Shown piece by piece: positions 1 through 6,611 of a stretch of 8,945 nucleotides of DNA. The notes under the pieces are model-generated. The model saw only the letters and a list, made by a program, of their open reading frames with translations, did no database searches and was not told where the DNA came from. This stretch comes from Bacteroides sp. CAG:144 (GTDB lineage Bacteria > Bacteroidota > Bacteroidia > Bacteroidales > UBA11471): assembly GCA_000434215.1 (NCBI GenBank), contig HF999703.1:1-8945 (forward strand), read 5' to 3'. The translations under genes and the position numbers were made by a program. Each line of letters starts with the position of its first letter. The stretch's first letter is position 1.

Positions 1-1805
1 AAAAGATAACGGCGCATCAACTGATAGTTTACGCGGGCAAAAGCCGAAAGCAGAGCCCAAGTGTCTTCTCCGGCTGCCGATACGCGGGAGGTTTGTGCCG
101 ACCCGATACCTTTGATGTCTTTGCTGAAAAAATTGGATCCGTAGATCGTGTTGTTGTATTCATGCCCTATCTCATAGCTTTGGCCTAAGACAGCTTGCAA
201 GTAGTGGCGGTCGGTGAACACCTTGTTTACCGTAATGGTATTGTTGTTGACGACACGGTATTTCAAGGCATTGTTTTCCGAGGCTTGGTTATTGGGGGTC
301 AGGTCCGCTACTTCCTCGGGCAGTTCGGGCTTATATGTATAAGCCCGGGTATTTGCGATGTTGATACCCAATTCGGTTTTGAGTTGCAACCACGATGTTA
401 CGTCATATTGCAGGTAGGTATTTCCTATCGTTGTTATGTTTTTGCTTTGCGAGGTAACATCGTTGGCATAGGCCACGGGGTTGTAGTTGTCGTTGTTCCC
501 TTTGGTGTTGAGGGCGTGGCCGTAGTAATACGAGCCGTCTTCGTTGTAAATGGGAAGGTTGGGAGCACGCAGAATGGCGTCTTTGTAGACGGTAGGAGCC
601 GTGAGGGCATTGTTGTCCACAAAAGAGAGGGTAACGTTTGCGCCCAATGTAAATTTGTCGCTCAGTTGCGTATCGAGGTTCAGGCGTGCCGAGTAACGTT
701 GCAGGTCGTTGTTGATGATATACGACTCGTTATTGGCATAGGAGAGACTGAAAAAGTATCGCGAACGGCTGTTTCCTCCCGATACCGATGCACTGAGGTT
801 ATGGCTGATGGCATTGCGGGTTACGGCATCTTGCCAGTCGGTATTATATCCGGACCGGTAAGTGTCGGAAGGATAGTATTGGGTATAGATTTGTGCGTAT
901 TCGTCACCGTTGATAAGATCGAGTTTCCCGATGGGGTTGTCTATGCTCAACGTGTACGAAACGTTTACCGATGTACGGTCGCGTGAACCGCTTTTGGTTG
1001 TAATGAGGACGACTCCGGCCGAACCTCGTGAACCGTAAATAGAGGTGGCGAATGCGTCTTTCAGGATTTCGATCGATTCGATGTCGTCGGGGTTGATGGA
1101 GAGAAGCGGATTTTGTTCGAAAGAGTAGTTCAGGTCCATGTTGTTGACCAAAGAGCCTCCTCCGGTCGAGGTTCCACCCATGTTTATAGCACTTACCGAT
1201 CCGCCGCTTGTCCCTACCGAGTTGGCCGAGCGGTCTGTCCCGTAGATAGGTACGCCATCGACAACATACAGGGGATTATTCTCTCCGATGATGGAGCTTA
1301 CGCCACGTATCGTCAGCAGATTGGCACCGCCGAGAGCTCCCGATGAGTTGCTTACGAATACGCCGGGTGCACGGCCTTGCAGCAGTTGGTCGACCGACAG
1401 GAATGATTTCTGCTCGTCGAGCTTGACCGATGATACCGAGCCGGTGATGTCGCGGCGCTCCTGCTTTCCGTAGCCTACGACGGTAATTTCTCGCATGGAG
1501 TTTTCGGCGGGAACGAGTCGTATGGCTTCGACGGTTTTGGGGCTGTTTACGGTTACTTTTTCGGTTTCGTAACCGATAAATGAGAAAGAAATGGTTGCTC
1601 CTGTCGGTACGTTGGTGAGCGTAAATGTTCCGTCCGATGTCGACAAGGTGGCGCCTTTCCCGTTGACCGAAATTGTTACGCCTGCCATAGGAGCATTATT
1701 TTCATCGAGTACGGTACCGGATATTTTTGTAAGATTTTGCGCCGAGGCCATTTCACAACAGAATATACAGCACAGTACCGTGTATATTGTCCAAAATTTT
1801 TTCAT
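1..1805 (-). CDS. SusC/RagA family TonB-linked outer-membrane transporter (N-terminal part; 3' end beyond window)
   Basis: An uninterrupted minus-strand frame of 601 codons runs from the ATG at 1805-1803 to the left edge without a stop. Residues 1-22 form a signal peptide with an unusual cysteine-rich core (CCIFCC) ending in ASA before Gln23. Residues about 26-100 match the carboxypeptidase-regulatory-like beta-sandwich (ISGTVLDENNAPMAGV). The typical SusC linker VVGYGKQERRDITGSVSSV (109-127) leads into the TonB plug domain (about 110-275), with QLLQGRAPGV, LYVVDGVP, DDIESIEILKDAFAT and IYGSRGSAGVVLITTKSG. A Gly/Ser/Asn-rich stretch (about 189-230) lies inside the plug. The rest is the start of the beta-barrel, with ARVNYQLMRRYLF at the window edge. 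Family role (established): TonB/ExbBD-energised import of oligosaccharides or peptides across the outer membrane, with a SusD lipoprotein lid. The substrate cannot be inferred. No cysteine is seen in the visible mature part. No N-terminal STN (anti-sigma signalling) domain is present. Confidence 0.96.
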   Translation of the reverse strand, partial: MKKFWTIYTVLCCIFCCEMASAQNLTKISGTVLDENNAPMAGVTISVNGKGATLSTSDGTFTLTNVPTGATISFSFIGYETEKVTVNSPKTVEAIRLVPAENSMREITVVGYGKQERRDITGSVSSVKLDEQKSFLSVDQLLQGRAPGVFVSNSSGALGGANLLTIRGVSSIIGENNPLYVVDGVPIYGTDRSANSVGTSGGSVSAINMGGTSTGGGSLVNNMDLNYSFEQNPLLSINPDDIESIEILKDAFATSIYGSRGSAGVVLITTKSGSRDRTSVNVSYTLSIDNPIGKLDLINGDEYAQIYTQYYPSDTYRSGYNTDWQDAVTRNAISHNLSASVSGGNSRSRYFFSLSYANNESYIINNDLQRYSARLNLDTQLSDKFTLGANVTLSFVDNNALTAPTVYKDAILRAPNLPIYNEDGSYYYGHALNTKGNNDNYNPVAYANDVTSQSKNITTIGNTYLQYDVTSWLQLKTELGINIANTRAYTYKPELPEEVADLTPNNQASENNALKYRVVNNNTITVNKVFTDRHYLQAVLGQSYEIGHEYNNTIYGSNFFSKDIKGIGSAQTSRVSAAGEDTWALLSAFARVNYQLMRRYL

Positions 1806-1832
1806 AATATTAAGTCCCGGTATTTGATTGAA

Positions 1833-1869
1833 AAAGTACCCTGCGCAGGGATTATGCGCAGAGTACTTT
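1833..1869 (-). terminator. Strong intergenic hairpin with T-run between the Kelch lipoprotein gene and susC
   Basis: Arms 1833-1847 and 1855-1869 pair at 14 of 15 positions (one C/A mismatch at 1840/1862) around a 7-nt loop. Read on the minus strand, the hairpin ends in a run of five T (1835-1831), as expected of an intrinsic terminator. It lies 20 nt after the lipoprotein stop codon and leaves only about 25 nt before the susC ATG. It could be the terminator of the upstream operon, an attenuator, or an mRNA processing/stability element. The right-hand part also contains a perfect 12-bp palindrome, CCCTGCGCAGGG (1839-1850), which could form an alternative fold. Confidence 0.7.
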
Positions 1870-1888
1870 GCTGGTTATGAAAAATTCA

Positions 1889-3355
1889 TCAATTCAGAGC
1901 GAATGCCCAAGCGGCAAACGAGGGATCCATTTCGTCGACAGTGAGTGAATACGGAGTATAGTTTCCGGAGAATGTTTTGAATCCGCCGAATACCCAAGCG
2001 ATATTGTTTTCATCGACAACAACATACGGGCTGAAAGTTCCGGTATATTGGGGATTGATGCCCTCGATGACCGACCATTCGATACCGTCGGTCGATTTAT
2101 AGATGTTGTTGTTCATTACGCGGGCACCCTCTTCGTTGTAGTAGAGACCACCGAAAAGATAGGCCGTATTCCCTTCATTGTTGGTTACGACAGTGGCACC
2201 GCAGATAGGACCTACCTTTGTAGAATCGGCAACAGTTTGGAATGTTGCGCCGTCGGTAGAGCTCGATACAGAGGATTGCAGGTTCGTTGCTCCAACGAAA
2301 CCTCTTGAACCGCCCAAGATGAATATTTTATCATTTAAGGTGAAAGTGGTACAAAGACTTCTTAAGAAGCTCGATGCACCGGTTTCCATGGTGTAAGTCG
2401 TGTCATTTTTTACCCACAGCTGAGAGTTGGAACCCTGGAACATACCGTATGCCATCATGGCACCGTTTTCCATGTAGAGCTTGTCGTTGAATGTAAACGG
2501 AGTAACACCTACAAAACCGAAAGAACCCATTCCTACAAGCCTTTTGAACATGTCATCGGTAAGAGTCGAATTTCCTTCGATGCTTTCGTCGGTCCATGTG
2601 CTGCCGTTGCTGGTCGACCATGTGCGGAATGTTTTCAAAGTGAGACTACCGCTCCAACCGTTCGATTCATATTCGGGTGCATTGCCGTCTTGGTCGGTAC
2701 CGATGGCGCGAACGCCACCCATGACGTAAAGTTTGTTGTCAAAAACAACGGGACGAGCACCCATACCGCCGATGATTTCTGGTGTATTGACTTCGGTCCA
2801 GCGAGTACCGTTGGTCGAGGTGAATACTTGGTAATATGCGGCAGAGTCGGCTGCGGTATAGCCCGAGGTGAAAGCATAGAATTTACCGTCGAAGAATGCA
2901 ACCGAGTAATCGTATACGTTAGAGGGGATACCTCCTGTGCGTATGTCGGCGCTGATTTGTTTACCGGCGGCCAAGTCGTCTTCGGTATCGGAGATGACTA
3001 CCGTAAGAGTATAGTCTTTGGTCTTTCCGTCATACGAAGCGGTGAGCACGATAGGATCGTTCAGGTCGAATGTCTCTCCCGTAACAGCGGCACCGTTTAC
3101 GGTAACCGATGTGTTCATCGTTGCGCTTACGGTAAGGGAGCAGGCTTCCAGTTCCGAGGGTTGGGTCGTCATGGGAACGGTACATTGGATTGTCAGGGCC
3201 GATTGGTTGATGACTCCTGTATAGGAAGCTCCTTCCGAAGTGGCAACGGTTACTCCGGTGATACCGAATCCCGTGTCATTGTCATCGTCGCTACACGATG
3301 TAAAACTGAATACGGCGCAGAGAGCCATAAGCAGCATAGCATTTAGTTTTTTCAT
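1889..3355 (-). CDS. DUF6242-like Kelch beta-propeller lipoprotein, probably surface-exposed
   Basis: The 488-residue product begins with a lipoprotein signal peptide; the lipobox is SFTSC with Cys21 as the lipidated residue. The next residues, SDDDND, fit the acidic lipoprotein export signal that sends Bacteroidetes lipoproteins to the cell surface (established for the phylum; inferred here). Residues about 30-122 form an immunoglobulin-like domain ending in DYTLTVVISD. Residues about 145-470 form about six Kelch-like blades. Each has a strand such as FDGKFYAF, FDNKLYVMGG, FNDKLYMENG, LNDKIFILGG or NTAYLFGG, followed by a turn of the type STDG-x-x-W (TSTNGTRW, STSNGSTW, SSTDGATF, KSTDGIEW). 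This order matches my memory of Bacteroidales proteins named DUF6242; I could not search for it. The molecular function is unknown, with ligand binding at the cell surface most likely. Four mature cysteines (58, 72, 335, 385) could form two disulfides. The gene starts 40 bp after the TlpA-like gene and is followed by susC. Confidence 0.88.
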   Translation of the reverse strand: MKKLNAMLLMALCAVFSFTSCSDDDNDTGFGITGVTVATSEGASYTGVINQSALTIQCTVPMTTQPSELEACSLTVSATMNTSVTVNGAAVTGETFDLNDPIVLTASYDGKTKDYTLTVVISDTEDDLAAGKQISADIRTGGIPSNVYDYSVAFFDGKFYAFTSGYTAADSAAYYQVFTSTNGTRWTEVNTPEIIGGMGARPVVFDNKLYVMGGVRAIGTDQDGNAPEYESNGWSGSLTLKTFRTWSTSNGSTWTDESIEGNSTLTDDMFKRLVGMGSFGFVGVTPFTFNDKLYMENGAMMAYGMFQGSNSQLWVKNDTTYTMETGASSFLRSLCTTFTLNDKIFILGGSRGFVGATNLQSSVSSSTDGATFQTVADSTKVGPICGATVVTNNEGNTAYLFGGLYYNEEGARVMNNNIYKSTDGIEWSVIEGINPQYTGTFSPYVVVDENNIAWVFGGFKTFSGNYTPYSLTVDEMDPSFAAWAFALN

Positions 3356-3395
3356 ACGTAAAAATTTTAGTGGTGGTTATAGTATGTAAAATCTG

Positions 3396-4667
3396 TTACA
3401 TCGACATGGCACCCATGGAGATCGATTTGCGGGGAGCCGGTTTTTCCGGGGCTACACCGTTGATGGCATTTTGTATGGCCGTGCGGATTTCTTCTCCGCG
3501 CAAACCTTTGGCGTAGAGATTGCCGTTGGCGTCGATGAGGACGATAAAAGGAATGCCACCGAACTGATAGTCGCTCATCAGTTTTTTACCGCCGTCGGTA
3601 GCATGCATCTGCAACCACGGCATGTTTTCTTCTTCGGCAGCTTTGAGCCACGCATCTTTATCGGCATCGATCGATACGCTCAGGAATTCAACACCTTTGT
3701 CTTTGAACTCTTCGTAGTATTTTTTGAGGTTGACGATTTCTTTCCGACAAGGACCGCACCAAGAAGCCCAGAAATCCACCAACACGATTTTCCCTTTGAG
3801 GTCGGCGAGCGAGAGCATCTTGCCGTCGATTTGCGGATAGGTGAATGCCGGTGCGGGATTACCGTTGTTGAGACGCTCGCGTTGGGCTTTGGCTTTTGCG
3901 ATGTCGTCTTTATATTTTTGTATGGGCGCATAACCGGGGTGTGCGGCAGACAGATTGTTCAGTGTATTGTCGATAAGCGCTTTGTCGTCTTCTTGGCTTA
4001 ACGTGGGCAAGAGTGCCAATACGCTGGTAAGCGTGTCGTTATGCTCGACCAAGTAACGGACACGAGCTTTGAAATCGTCACTGTTATATTCAAAGAGCGC
4101 TCCGTTTATAGCTGCACGGGGAGCTTCTTCGAGCTTGGCATTGTAGACAGCTTTGGAGATGGCTATCATCGATTGATAGCTGCGGTACGAACAGAAATTG
4201 TACTGATTCATCAGCTCGTTTTTGGGGCCGCCTTGAATATATACATAGGGAGGATTTTTGATCTTCACGCGGGCTGTATCGAATCCGCGGAAATTGATGG
4301 TGAGATCTTCATCTTCTCCCCATACGCGAACCGATTGCCAATGTCCGCAATCCACGGTATAAACACCCGGCGTTGCAATGGGAAGGGTCAGCGTGTACTC
4401 GTTGTTGTCGTCGATGTCGGCTTCGGCGTAAACTTTTTTCTGTGTCCCTTCGTATTGATAAACCGTCATTTTGAATTCGGGGGCAGGCTGGTCGTAGTTC
4501 CAGTAACCTTTATAAGTAAATTGTACTTTACCTTTGATAGTGATTTGCGAGGGAGCATTTTGTTGCTCGGTCGTTGCCGGAGCAGCTTTTTTTGTTTTTC
4601 TTACTTTGGCCGATGCGTCGAAAACGAGCAACGAAACGACCAGCAGGGAGAGAATACGAAATTTCAT
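3396..4667 (-). CDS. TlpA-like periplasmic thiol-disulfide oxidoreductase
   Basis: The 423-residue product has a cleavable signal peptide (residues 1-20, ending DASA) with no lipobox cysteine, so it is predicted to be soluble in the periplasm. Residues about 41-130 form a beta-rich domain (QITIKGKVQFTYKGYW to LTINFRG) resembling the N-terminal domains of other Bacteroidetes TlpA proteins. A mostly helical linker covers about 145-265. The C-terminal thioredoxin fold (about 268-400) carries the redox motif WCGPC (303-307, Cys304 and Cys307), the preceding VLVDFWAS strand, and the cis-proline loop GGIPF (370-374). Family role (established): reduction or isomerisation of exported protein disulfides. 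The specific client is unknown; the next gene encodes a secreted protein with four mature cysteines. The Met/Ser-rich tail (SISMGAMSM) has no assigned role. This is the first gene of the apparent operon, with a roughly 93-nt leader from the predicted promoter. Confidence 0.92.
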   Translation of the reverse strand: MKFRILSLLVVSLLVFDASAKVRKTKKAAPATTEQQNAPSQITIKGKVQFTYKGYWNYDQPAPEFKMTVYQYEGTQKKVYAEADIDDNNEYTLTLPIATPGVYTVDCGHWQSVRVWGEDEDLTINFRGFDTARVKIKNPPYVYIQGGPKNELMNQYNFCSYRSYQSMIAISKAVYNAKLEEAPRAAINGALFEYNSDDFKARVRYLVEHNDTLTSVLALLPTLSQEDDKALIDNTLNNLSAAHPGYAPIQKYKDDIAKAKAQRERLNNGNPAPAFTYPQIDGKMLSLADLKGKIVLVDFWASWCGPCRKEIVNLKKYYEEFKDKGVEFLSVSIDADKDAWLKAAEEENMPWLQMHATDGGKKLMSDYQFGGIPFIVLIDANGNLYAKGLRGEEIRTAIQNAINGVAPEKPAPRKSISMGAMSM

Positions 4668-4706
4668 AGCGGTTGAGTTTTGAAATGATATTGTTGTTTC
4701 CTTTTT

Positions 4707-4722
4707 GCTTACATTTGTAAGC
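4707..4722. repeat. Interrupted palindrome in the leader of the TlpA operon
   Basis: The arms GCTTACA (4707-4713) and TGTAAGC (4716-4722) are perfect inverted repeats separated by two bases. The site lies about 40 nt upstream of the TlpA-like start codon, inside the predicted 5' untranslated region. It could be an operator for a dimeric regulator or a small RNA hairpin. No regulator is encoded nearby in the window. Confidence 0.45.
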
Positions 4723-4765
4723 CGATTTTTATGATGTTTTTTCCTTTATACTCTTCTTTATGCTG

Positions 4766-4773
4766 CAAAGATA
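4766..4773 (-). promoter_or_regulatory. Predicted Bacteroidetes -7 element for the TlpA/Kelch operon
   Basis: Read on the minus strand the sequence is TATCTTTG followed by CAGCA, an exact match to the Bacteroidetes -7 consensus TAnnTTTG. It lies about 93 nt upstream of the TlpA-like ATG at 4667. The -33 region is weak: a T-rich stretch about 20 nt upstream, without a clear TTTG. Confidence 0.6.
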
Positions 4774-4996
4774 TACATTTGTTTTTGAAAAGATGTCCGA
4801 AAACATATTTTTTTCTCTCTAAGAATCGAAATATATCTACTTTTTGCAACAATATGCAAATTTTTTGTGATAAATTGTTGTCTATACATCTTTCTTTTGC
4901 TATACATATTCCTTTTCTAAAAGTCGAAATGAGCATGATCCGGAACCAATCTGGTATTGTTTCCTGTTGAGAAAATGGTATGACCTTTTATGTCGA

Positions 4997-5049
4997 CCGA
5001 AAATTTTGTATGTTTGTAACAAATTATTGGCTGTTCGGTAAATTTTCGG
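4997..5049. repeat. 10-bp inverted repeat flanking the helicase promoter and leader
   Basis: CCGAAAATTT (4997-5006) and its exact reverse complement AAATTTTCGG (5040-5049) enclose the predicted -7 box, the transcription start region and most of the leader of the helicase gene. The second arm ends three bases before the ATG. The downstream arm alone would be in the mRNA, so pairing as an RNA hairpin is unlikely and a protein-binding role is more plausible. It could also be chance in AT-rich DNA. Confidence 0.4.
5009..5016 (+). promoter_or_regulatory. Predicted -7 element of the helicase gene
   Basis: TATGTTTG is an exact match to TAnnTTTG, 36 nt upstream of the helicase ATG. Transcription would begin near 5020-5023 and give a leader of about 30 nt. 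The corresponding -33 region (about 4985-4990, CTTTTA) is only a loose match. Confidence 0.55.
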
Positions 5050-5052
5050 GCT

Positions 5053-6480
5053 ATGCTCAGCGATTATTTTATACAACGACTTTCGGAAAATCTGCCTTAT
5101 GTCCCTACCGAGGAGCAGGCCGATCTTATTGCCCGTCTATCTGCTTTTTTGTGGGACGATAACGTGCCCTCTGTTTTTTTATTGAAAGGGTACGCCGGTA
5201 CAGGTAAGACATCGCTGATCGGTGCGCTGGTCAAGACGTTGGAGTCTTTCGAGCGTACTTGCGTATTGCTGGCTCCTACCGGCCGGGCGGCAAAGGTTTT
5301 CGCTTTGTATGCCGGTCATGCGGCTTATACGATACACAAGAAGATATACCGTCAGCGGGCTTTTACGGGCGATTTTACGGGCTTTCAGTTGGCGCATAAT
5401 GCACATAAGAATACGTTTTTCATCGTGGACGAGGCGTCGATGATTGCCAATGAGACGGCCGAGGGGCGCGTTTACGGTTCGGGGTTGTTGCTCGACGATC
5501 TTTTCGATTTTGTCTATTCCGGGAGCGGTTGCCGGCTTATTTTGCTCGGCGATACGGCCCAGTTGCCTCCGGTAGGGCAGATGCAGAGTCCGGCTCTCGA
5601 TGAGGGTTATGTACGGCGGTACGGCTTTCCGGTCTATACTTTTGTGCTCACCCATGTGGTGCGTCAGCTCGAAGAGTCGGGCGTACTTTTCAATGCGACC
5701 CGTTTGCGGGAGCTCATGCAGGAATCGCCCCTGCCTGTACCTCGGATTCGGTTGGGAAGTTTCCCCGATGTGTGCAGGGTGGGGGGCGATGAGCTTATAG
5801 AGCGGCTTTCCTCGGCTTATCAGCGGGACGGTATGGACGAGACGATAATCGTTACTCGCTCCAACAAGCGTGCCAATATATTCAATCAAGGCGTACGCAA
5901 CCGTATTTTATACCGGGAGGAAGAACTTACCGGGGGCGATTTGTTGCTGGTGGCGCGGAACAATTATTTTTGGAGCGAGAAATACGAGAAGCTCGATTTT
6001 ATCGCCAACGGTGATGTTGCAAGGGTGGTGCGCGTGAGAAACGTTTGCGAGATGTACGGTTTCCGTTTTGCCGATGTCGCTCTTTATTTTCCCGATTATG
6101 AAGAGGAAATAGAGGCGAAAGTAATACTCGATACGCTGCACTCCGAAGCTCCGTCGCTGACCTCCGAAGAAAACACACGGCTTTTCAATGCCGTGATGGA
6201 AGATTATGCCGACGTCCCGTCGAAAAAGGAACGGTTGAAGAAACTGAAAAATGATCCGTGGTTCAACGCCTTGCAAGTGAAATATGCCTATGCCGTAACT
6301 TGCCATAAGGCACAGGGCGGACAATGGAGCAATGTCTTTGTCGACATGGGGTATATACGTCCCGATATGCTGGGACTCGATTTTTACCGATGGCTCTATA
6401 CGGCTTTTACCCGGACTACGGGACGTCTTTTGCTTGTCAATATCTCACCGGAATATCTCGAAGACAAGCTGTCGGATTGA
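5053..6480 (+). CDS. RecD/Dda-like superfamily 1B ATP-dependent DNA helicase
   Basis: The 475-residue product shows the ordered motifs of SF1B helicases. These are Walker A GYAGTGKTS (46-54), motif Ia LLAPTGRAA (72-80), Walker B/motif II IVDEAS (124-129), motif III GDTAQLPPVGQ (166-176), the VRQ arginine motif (203-205), and the C-terminal motifs YAVTCHKAQGGQW (413-425) and YTAFTRT (449-455) typical of the UvrD_C_2 fold. It is much shorter than RecD or RecD2 and closer in size to phage T4 Dda. No nuclease or RecB/RecC-like partner is nearby, so it is probably a stand-alone 5'-3' helicase for repair or replication restart (direction inferred from the family). The insert at about 340-405, rich in Glu and Lys, separates the motor motifs. 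The start is supported by the promoter 36 nt upstream. It stands as its own transcription unit. Confidence 0.93.
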   Translation: MLSDYFIQRLSENLPYVPTEEQADLIARLSAFLWDDNVPSVFLLKGYAGTGKTSLIGALVKTLESFERTCVLLAPTGRAAKVFALYAGHAAYTIHKKIYRQRAFTGDFTGFQLAHNAHKNTFFIVDEASMIANETAEGRVYGSGLLLDDLFDFVYSGSGCRLILLGDTAQLPPVGQMQSPALDEGYVRRYGFPVYTFVLTHVVRQLEESGVLFNATRLRELMQESPLPVPRIRLGSFPDVCRVGGDELIERLSSAYQRDGMDETIIVTRSNKRANIFNQGVRNRILYREEELTGGDLLLVARNNYFWSEKYEKLDFIANGDVARVVRVRNVCEMYGFRFADVALYFPDYEEEIEAKVILDTLHSEAPSLTSEENTRLFNAVMEDYADVPSKKERLKKLKNDPWFNALQVKYAYAVTCHKAQGGQWSNVFVDMGYIRPDMLGLDFYRWLYTAFTRTTGRLLLVNISPEYLEDKLSD

Positions 6481-6484
6481 TAGG

Positions 6485-6504
6485 AAAATTCCGGGAATTT
6501 TTTT
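6485..6504 (+). terminator. Putative intrinsic terminator after the helicase gene
   Basis: Arms AAAATTCC (6485-6492) and GGAATTTT (6494-6501) are perfect inverted repeats followed by further T residues, to 6504, starting four bases after the stop codon. The stem is AT-rich and the real loop would be 3-5 nt, so it is a weak hairpin. Its position and T-run favour termination. Confidence 0.5.
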
Positions 6505-6573
6505 GCTTATCCGTTTCCCGGACGGTATGCGGTGGTATATGCTTTTGATTTTGAGGGTTTATTTCCCGATACC

Positions 6574-6604
6574 TCTGCCGGTTTGTAAAATAGTGTTATC
6601 TTTG
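6574..6604 (+). promoter_or_regulatory. Predicted promoter of the aspartate dehydrogenase-like gene
   Basis: TATCTTTG (6597-6604) matches TAnnTTTG exactly. TCTG at 6574-6577, 19 bases upstream, is one mismatch from the TTTG -33 element. The -7 box ends only 7 bases before the ATG at 6612, so transcription should start within a few bases of the start codon. Confidence 0.62.
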
Positions 6605-6611
6605 TGTCATT

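Larger units (their letters stand above)
4668..5052. other. AT-rich divergent intergenic region (385 bp)
   Basis: This stretch separates the minus-strand TlpA-like gene from the plus-strand helicase gene. It is markedly more AT-rich than the flanking genes. It holds a promoter-like element for each direction, a 16-bp interrupted palindrome and a 10-bp inverted repeat, each listed separately. Two short overlapping open frames (plus 4731-4970, minus 4709-4936) have no recognisable protein features and are dominated by A/T-rich codons, so I treat the region as non-coding. No tRNA or riboswitch structure was recognised. Confidence 0.75.

Noticed and set aside
195..986. 263-codon plus-strand open frame
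   Set aside because: It lies entirely antisense to the susC gene, whose minus-strand translation matches the SusC family throughout. The antisense product is low-complexity Val/Gly-rich with no domain.
1..1805. Possible frameshift or pseudogene in susC because of the missing end
   Set aside because: The minus-strand frame is open and family-like from the ATG to the window edge, with the barrel sequence still in frame at positions 1-60; it is simply cut by the window.
1833..1869. Recombinase inversion site or transposon end at the hairpin before susC
   Set aside because: No second copy of the repeat is visible in the window and no recombinase or transposase gene is present; a transcription terminator or attenuator explains it better.
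2690..3346. 218-codon plus-strand open frame
   Set aside because: It is antisense to the Kelch lipoprotein gene and has no recognisable motifs; the minus-strand reading has a signal peptide, lipobox and repeated blades.
4041..4676. 211-codon plus-strand open frame (and the 176-codon one at 3471-4001)
   Set aside because: Both are antisense to the TlpA-like gene, which carries a clear WCGPC thioredoxin motif and signal peptide in the other strand.
4709..4970. Two small overlapping open frames on opposite strands in the intergenic region
   Set aside because: They consist of A/T-rich codons, show no domain or ribosome binding site, and overlap predicted promoter elements.
5179..5889. 236-codon minus-strand open frame
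   Set aside because: It is antisense to the helicase gene between Walker A and the middle of the protein; the plus-strand frame carries all SF1B motifs.
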